Source of the DNA: JALHMI01 sp964598535
GTDB taxonomy: Bacteria > Planctomycetota > Planctomycetia > Pirellulales > PALSA-1355
Reading direction: 5' to 3'
DNA: 64,000 nucleotides
NCBI GenBank assembly: GCA_964598535.1
Contig: CAZRCI010000016.1
Coordinates: forward strand, 47,694 to 111,693
The position numbers were made by a program, and so were the translations under genes. Below are positions 60,749 to 64,000 of this stretch, piece by piece (position 1 is the stretch's first letter; the number at the start of each line of letters is the position of its first letter). The notes under the pieces are model-generated. The model did not search any database and was not told the DNA's origin. It worked only from the letters and a program-made list of their open reading frames with translations.

Positions 60749-61320
60749 CGACTAATTCTCCACCAGAATGTGCCGAAAGCTTTCTGCCGACGTGTTCCGC
60801 TGCGACGGCAAAACGCACGGATGAGTTGCATATTGCGAGCCGCGGTGAGTCTAGCGGCCCGAGCGCCTATTCTATTCAGATTCCTCAACTTACGCCAGAA
60901 AATTTGGGAAAAATGCAGTCTGGCGCGAAGGTTCCGATTGTAGCGGCGAGGGACGCTACCAAAAGCCGCTCCAACGCAACGCAAAATTCGCCTGAAAACT
61001 TCAGGAATACTTCGCTGCCAAGAGGTCCTGCAACTCTGCTGGCCGAAATCGGGCAAATTCCGTATTTTGCTGCCCACAGGATGCACCCTTTCGGACGTTG
61101 GCGGTCATCGCATCGGACTCCCAGGCGAGAACGAGCAGAACTGCCACGGCCGGAACCGGCTCGTTTTTCATGGGCGAGCATCGCCTTCTGGCAGAAATGC
61201 AGAAATACCAAGGGAGTGAATGAGCTCCTCTTCCGATCGGAGCCGCGGTTTTTCAGCCCTTCCGCATCATCATCATCGCCGATTGCGTTGTCTCGTGAAT
61301 CGCAGAGAGCTTTGAACCAA
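60749..61320. other. Divergent intergenic region, 572 bp
   Basis: Between the VWA gene and the HtrA-type gene. Contains an inverted repeat CGCCAGA (60893-60899) / TCTGGCG (60919-60925), 19 bp apart. The open frame running through it in line with the protease has no start or ribosome site and is not protein-like, so I treat the region as non-coding. Confidence 0.6.
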
Positions 61321-62535
61321 ATGTCAAAAACCATTGCGATTGCCGTTGTCGCCACCTTGGCCGGGGCACTATTAACCGAAGTCATCCGCGTTGCCAGTCC
61401 ACTGCCGCGCCTGATCGCCCAGGAGTCGCGCCCGCCGTTGAATGCCCAGCCGCCGATCGGAACCGTCCCACGCCCTGGCGGTGTGGCGCGTCTGCCGGTC
61501 CCCCCCGATGATACGGAACTTTCGCCCGAAGAACGGATCAATGTGGCGGTCTACGAAAAGGTGAACCGCAGCGTCGTGAACATCAAAACCGAAACCGTGC
61601 GAACCGACGCCTTCTTCTTCCTGGCTACGCAAACGCCCGGCGAAGGTGCCGGCTCTGGGTCGGTGCTCGACACCCAGGGGCACATCCTCACCAACTATCA
61701 CGTGATCGACGATGCGAGAACGATTGAAGTCACCCTATTCGACGGCCAGACCTACGAAGCACGCGTCGTGGGGCACGACGCGTCCAACGATGTGGCCGTG
61801 CTGAAGATCAATGCCCCGCCAACTTCGCTCGTGCCGGTGGAAATCGGCGAATCGACCAATCTACGCGTGGGGCAGCGGGTCTTCGCCATCGGCAACCCTT
61901 TCGGATTCGAACGGACCATGTCGATCGGCATTATCTCGAGCCTCAACCGCACGCTGCCGGCGCGCAATCGGCGGCTGATTAAATCGGTGATTCAAATCGA
62001 CGCCGCCATCAATCCCGGCAGTTCGGGCGGACCGCTGCTCGACGGCCGCGGCCGGCTGATCGGCATGAACACGGCGATCGCCAGCCCCACGGGCCAGAGC
62101 GCCGGCGTGGGCTTTGCCATTCCGGCCTCGAACATCACGCGTATCGTCCCGCAGCTCATCGAGCGGGGCCGCGTGATTCGTCCGGAGGCCGGAATTACCC
62201 ATGTCTACCCCACCGAACGCGGTCTACTGGTCGCGGCCATGTCGCCGGGCGGGCCCGCCGAACAGGCGGGCCTGCGCGGATTCCGCATCAATTCCCAGCG
62301 ACGCCGACAAGGACCGCTCGTCTACGAATCGCGCTCGCTCGACCGTTCGACCGCGGACTTGATTCTGGCGGTCGATGGCGAACCGGTGACGACGCCCAGC
62401 GAATTTCTTTCGGCGATCGAATCGCGCCAGCCGGGTGAGGAAGTGGTGCTTACGATCGAACGCGACGGCCGCTCGCAGAACGTACGGCTACGGCTGGCTG
62501 CGGACGACTCTGGGCCTGGGCCAATGGGCCGGTAG
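61321..62535 (+). CDS. HtrA/DegP-type (S1C) serine protease with one PDZ domain
   Basis: 404 residues from ATG 61321. N-terminal membrane anchor or signal (IAIAVVATLAGALLTEVIRV), Pro-rich linker, then trypsin-like domain: His in ILTNYHVIDD near residue 126, Asp in DASNDVAVLKI near 156, and Ser in NPGSSGGPLLDG near 234. One PDZ domain about 285-395 (VAAMSPGGPAEQAGLRGF, ADLILAVDGEPVTTPSEF). It is a periplasmic quality-control protease. Not a full DegP (two PDZ), so closer to the DegS type in layout. Divergent from the large VWA protein. Confidence 0.92.
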   Translation: MSKTIAIAVVATLAGALLTEVIRVASPLPRLIAQESRPPLNAQPPIGTVPRPGGVARLPVPPDDTELSPEERINVAVYEKVNRSVVNIKTETVRTDAFFFLATQTPGEGAGSGSVLDTQGHILTNYHVIDDARTIEVTLFDGQTYEARVVGHDASNDVAVLKINAPPTSLVPVEIGESTNLRVGQRVFAIGNPFGFERTMSIGIISSLNRTLPARNRRLIKSVIQIDAAINPGSSGGPLLDGRGRLIGMNTAIASPTGQSAGVGFAIPASNITRIVPQLIERGRVIRPEAGITHVYPTERGLLVAAMSPGGPAEQAGLRGFRINSQRRRQGPLVYESRSLDRSTADLILAVDGEPVTTPSEFLSAIESRQPGEEVVLTIERDGRSQNVRLRLAADDSGPGPMGR

Positions 62536-62879
62536 TCCCCTGAAAACGACGCGCCTTGTATCTTGTATTACGGCGCTGAACGACAACAAAGTATCACGCA
62601 GCCATGCCAATCTCAAGACCCTAGCGTTGCCCGACCGATTCCCCAAATTGTCAAAAAAAGCACGAAGGTAATCAACAGGACGCCCAGGAGTGATGCAAAC
62701 ATTGCTGATTTCCGAATTACTAAACCACGTGATCATTGCCAAGCGTCGCAAGGGCTGTATCCCCGGACACTTTTGTTCATGCGTCAGGCCTGACGTACCA
62801 ATTAAAAACGCGGGGCAGGTTATTAAAACCTGCCCCGCGTCGGATTGACATATGATTCGAGGGAATCAAACGAGCCGCA
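62536..62879. other. Intergenic region, 344 bp, between convergent genes
   Basis: Holds a 14-bp perfect palindrome CGTCAGGCCTGACG (62782-62795) and the terminator of the PEP-CTERM gene (62808-62840). No gene supported. Confidence 0.6.
62802..62840 (-). terminator. Rho-independent terminator of the PEP-CTERM protein gene
   Basis: ACGCGGGGCAGGTT (62808-62821) pairs perfectly with AACCTGCCCCGCGT (62827-62840), 5-nt loop; on the minus strand it is followed by TTTTTAAT. It lies 40 bases after the stop of the minus-strand gene. Confidence 0.93.
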
Positions 62880-63659
62880 CTAGGATGCCTTGCGGAACCG
62901 CTTGCGTCCGGCCCAGCAGAGACCGAAAGCGGCGAATCCAGCCAGCATTACCGACGACGGCTCGGGTACGAGCACGCTATTCACCGCGACTAGATTAATG
63001 GTACCGTTAAGCCTGACCCGAATCCAGCCAGCTTCAGACCCATCATCATTCGGGATTGAAATGGTTTCATCAAGGGAAATCGGAATGGCCCACGTGGCAC
63101 TGGGAACCGACAGATCGGTGATATTGAGCGACGTGTTCGTCGGATCAGGAGCTTCAAAATCAACCGGCTCGGCACCCAAGTCGATTGCTTCGTTGACGCC
63201 GCTGGCCAATCCAGAACCCGTGGCAATCAACGTACCTTGATTCATGGCGAGCGTCGAACCGCCAATATTGAGATTGTTAGGACCGCTATTGCCCGTGTAA
63301 GCCATCGGATCGCTTTCCCAGCCGAGCTTAATGCCCGCGCCCTTCAGATCCAACTTGGCAATAATGAGATTCCAGTTCAAGGCGAAGTCCGAGAACGACA
63401 TGTCCGCCGAATTGATCTTAAGGGTGCTGGCGTCTTCGTTGACCGTGGAATTCAAACCGCCCGTAACGGTGATATTAGCGGTCTTCTCTGAAAGAGAAAT
63501 CGTATAGTTTCCGTTGATCTTCAACTGCAACTTGGAACCGGCGGCAACAGCCCAGTCAACGTCCCAGATTTGGGCTTGAGCTGCTTGAGGAGCCACGGCA
63601 AGAAGGCCTACCACTGCGCATGCCGCAAGCAGTGAGGCGAGATTCAATTTCCGAATCAT
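62880..63659 (-). CDS. Secreted PEP-CTERM sorting-domain protein
   Basis: 259 residues; ATG 63659 with TAGGAG 6 bases upstream. Signal peptide (LASLLAACAVVGLLAVAPQAAQA). The mature part is rich in Ser, Thr, Asn and Gly and beta-strand like (TISLSEKTANITVTGGLNST, NNLNIGGSTLAMNQGTL), with no known domain. The C-terminus VPEPSSVMLAGFAAFGLCWAGRKRF is a typical PEP-CTERM tail: VPEP, hydrophobic helix, basic end. It would be sorted by an exosortase (not in the window) to the cell surface or extracellular matrix. A clean terminator follows. Confidence 0.92.
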   Translation of the reverse strand: MIRKLNLASLLAACAVVGLLAVAPQAAQAQIWDVDWAVAAGSKLQLKINGNYTISLSEKTANITVTGGLNSTVNEDASTLKINSADMSFSDFALNWNLIIAKLDLKGAGIKLGWESDPMAYTGNSGPNNLNIGGSTLAMNQGTLIATGSGLASGVNEAIDLGAEPVDFEAPDPTNTSLNITDLSVPSATWAIPISLDETISIPNDDGSEAGWIRVRLNGTINLVAVNSVLVPEPSSVMLAGFAAFGLCWAGRKRFRKAS

Positions 63660-63829
63660 TAGCTTCTCCTAATCGAAATCGAGGTGTCCAAAAAAATGGG
63701 AAGACTTGTGCCAAATTGTCTGCCGAAGCACCGGGAAACCCAGAGCACCTAGGGCCGCTCTGTCGGAAACCTCCAGCGACTATCTGTTACGATTGTGCCA
63801 ACTGTAACCAAAAGAAATCCCAATGTCCA

Positions 63830-63876
63830 GACTTGCGATGAAATATTTTTTATTTTTTGAAAAATGTGCGCAAGTC
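63830..63876. promoter_or_regulatory. Inverted repeat flanking an AT-only core upstream of the PEP-CTERM gene
   Basis: GACTTGCG (63830-63837) and CGCAAGTC (63869-63876) enclose 31 bp that are almost all A and T. It lies 170-217 bases before the ATG and may be an operator pair or a hairpin terminator for the gene to the right. Confidence 0.4.
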
Positions 63877-63900
63877 CTGTCTTTGCTAACAGATCGCATC

Positions 63901-63999
63901 TCACATCGCGCGCCAGAGGTCCTCCCTGCTGACACGCTTGCGGACGAGAGCGACTGTCTTGGAAATCAAGTGGGCAGAGTCACGTTCCGCCAGGTCTGT
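63901..63999 (-). CDS. C-terminal fragment of an unidentified protein (partial)
   Basis: On the minus strand the frame ending at TGA 63901-63903 is open to the window edge and reads TDLAERDSAHLISKTVALVR followed by KRVSREDLWRAM: 32 residues of charged, helical, protein-like composition. The identity cannot be told from so little. The AT-rich inverted repeat just downstream could be its terminator. The plus strand is also open here, so the call is tentative. Confidence 0.4.
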   Translation of the reverse strand, partial: TDLAERDSAHLISKTVALVRKRVSREDLWRAM

Positions 64000-64000
64000 C

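Noticed and set aside
60607..61320. A 238-codon N-terminal extension of the HtrA-type protease
   Set aside because: No start or ribosome site, overlaps the divergent VWA gene, low-quality composition; ATG 61321 gives a normal membrane anchor.
62782..62795. 14-bp palindrome CGTCAGGCCTGACG as an operator
   Set aside because: It lies between two convergent genes, away from any promoter, so a regulatory role is not supported.

Overview
The window (about 60% G+C, roughly 51 complete or partial genes) reads as chromosome from a planctomycete, most likely of the Pirellulales type. This inference rests on family content: a DUF1501 protein next to a PPC-type exported protein, two DUF1559 pilin-like proteins, DUF1080, PmoA-like (DUF6807) and TIGR03790 exported proteins, PEP-CTERM sorting tails (one combined with a dockerin), a type III glutamine synthetase, and many secreted proteins of unknown role. 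No insertion sequence, prophage, CRISPR array, rRNA or complete tRNA was found. It looks like ordinary core and lineage-specific chromosome, not a mobile island.

Layout. 1-5.7 kb: minus-strand DUF1501/PPC pair, two tandem DUF1559 genes (the second with a damaged prepilin site) and a secreted unknown. 6.2-11.2 kb: nucleotide-sugar dehydrogenase plus UDP-glucuronate decarboxylase, VanZ-like protein, phytanoyl-CoA dioxygenase-like enzyme, TIM-barrel isomerase and tadA. 11.3-15.7 kb: TIGR03790 and PmoA-like secreted proteins, a small conserved unknown, and csrA with its own promoter, a candidate CsrA site over its ribosome binding site and a strong bidirectional terminator. 15.7-21 kb: a four-gene minus-strand operon (acyl-CoA dehydrogenase, SDR, histidine phosphatase, APH-like kinase) that resembles a split ACAD10/ACAD11 pathway, with another acyl-CoA dehydrogenase divergent from it. 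21-25.3 kb: gluQ, ald, a small membrane protein, and a DUF2089 regulator with a membrane TPR protein. 25.6-34.4 kb: exported cyclophilin-dockerin-PEP-CTERM protein, DUF1080, ligD, a hybrid histidine kinase divergent from a REC-HD-GYP regulator, and a Cys-rich secreted unknown. 34.4-40.3 kb: glcDEF-like glycolate/lactate oxidase operon, a frameshifted DinB gene, and a Gfo/Idh/MocA oxidoreductase. 40.8-45.1 kb: S41 protease and MMPL transporter. 45.3-49.2 kb: a nitrogen assimilation pair, GSIII followed by GSI. 49.3-56.6 kb: RraA-like protein, thiamine-binding MTH1187 protein, alpha/beta hydrolase, two methyltransferases, a second S41 protease and tsaD. 56.6-64 kb: a 1361-residue secreted VWA/STN/Gly-Met-repeat/DUF2135-like protein divergent from an HtrA-type protease, a PEP-CTERM protein, and a fragment of another gene.

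The most useful regulatory reading concerns the two glutamine synthetases. The GSIII gene has a good sigma-54 type -24/-12 site (45278-45293). The GSI gene instead has a sigma-70 type promoter with a perfect 18-bp dyad lying between its -35 and -10. Other candidates for something new are the giant VWA protein, the split ACAD10/11 operon, the csrA self-control site, the DUF2089/TPR pair with its dyad operator, and the Gly-to-Arg change in the second pilin-like protein. All function assignments come from reading the translated sequence and from knowledge of the families; no database search was run.
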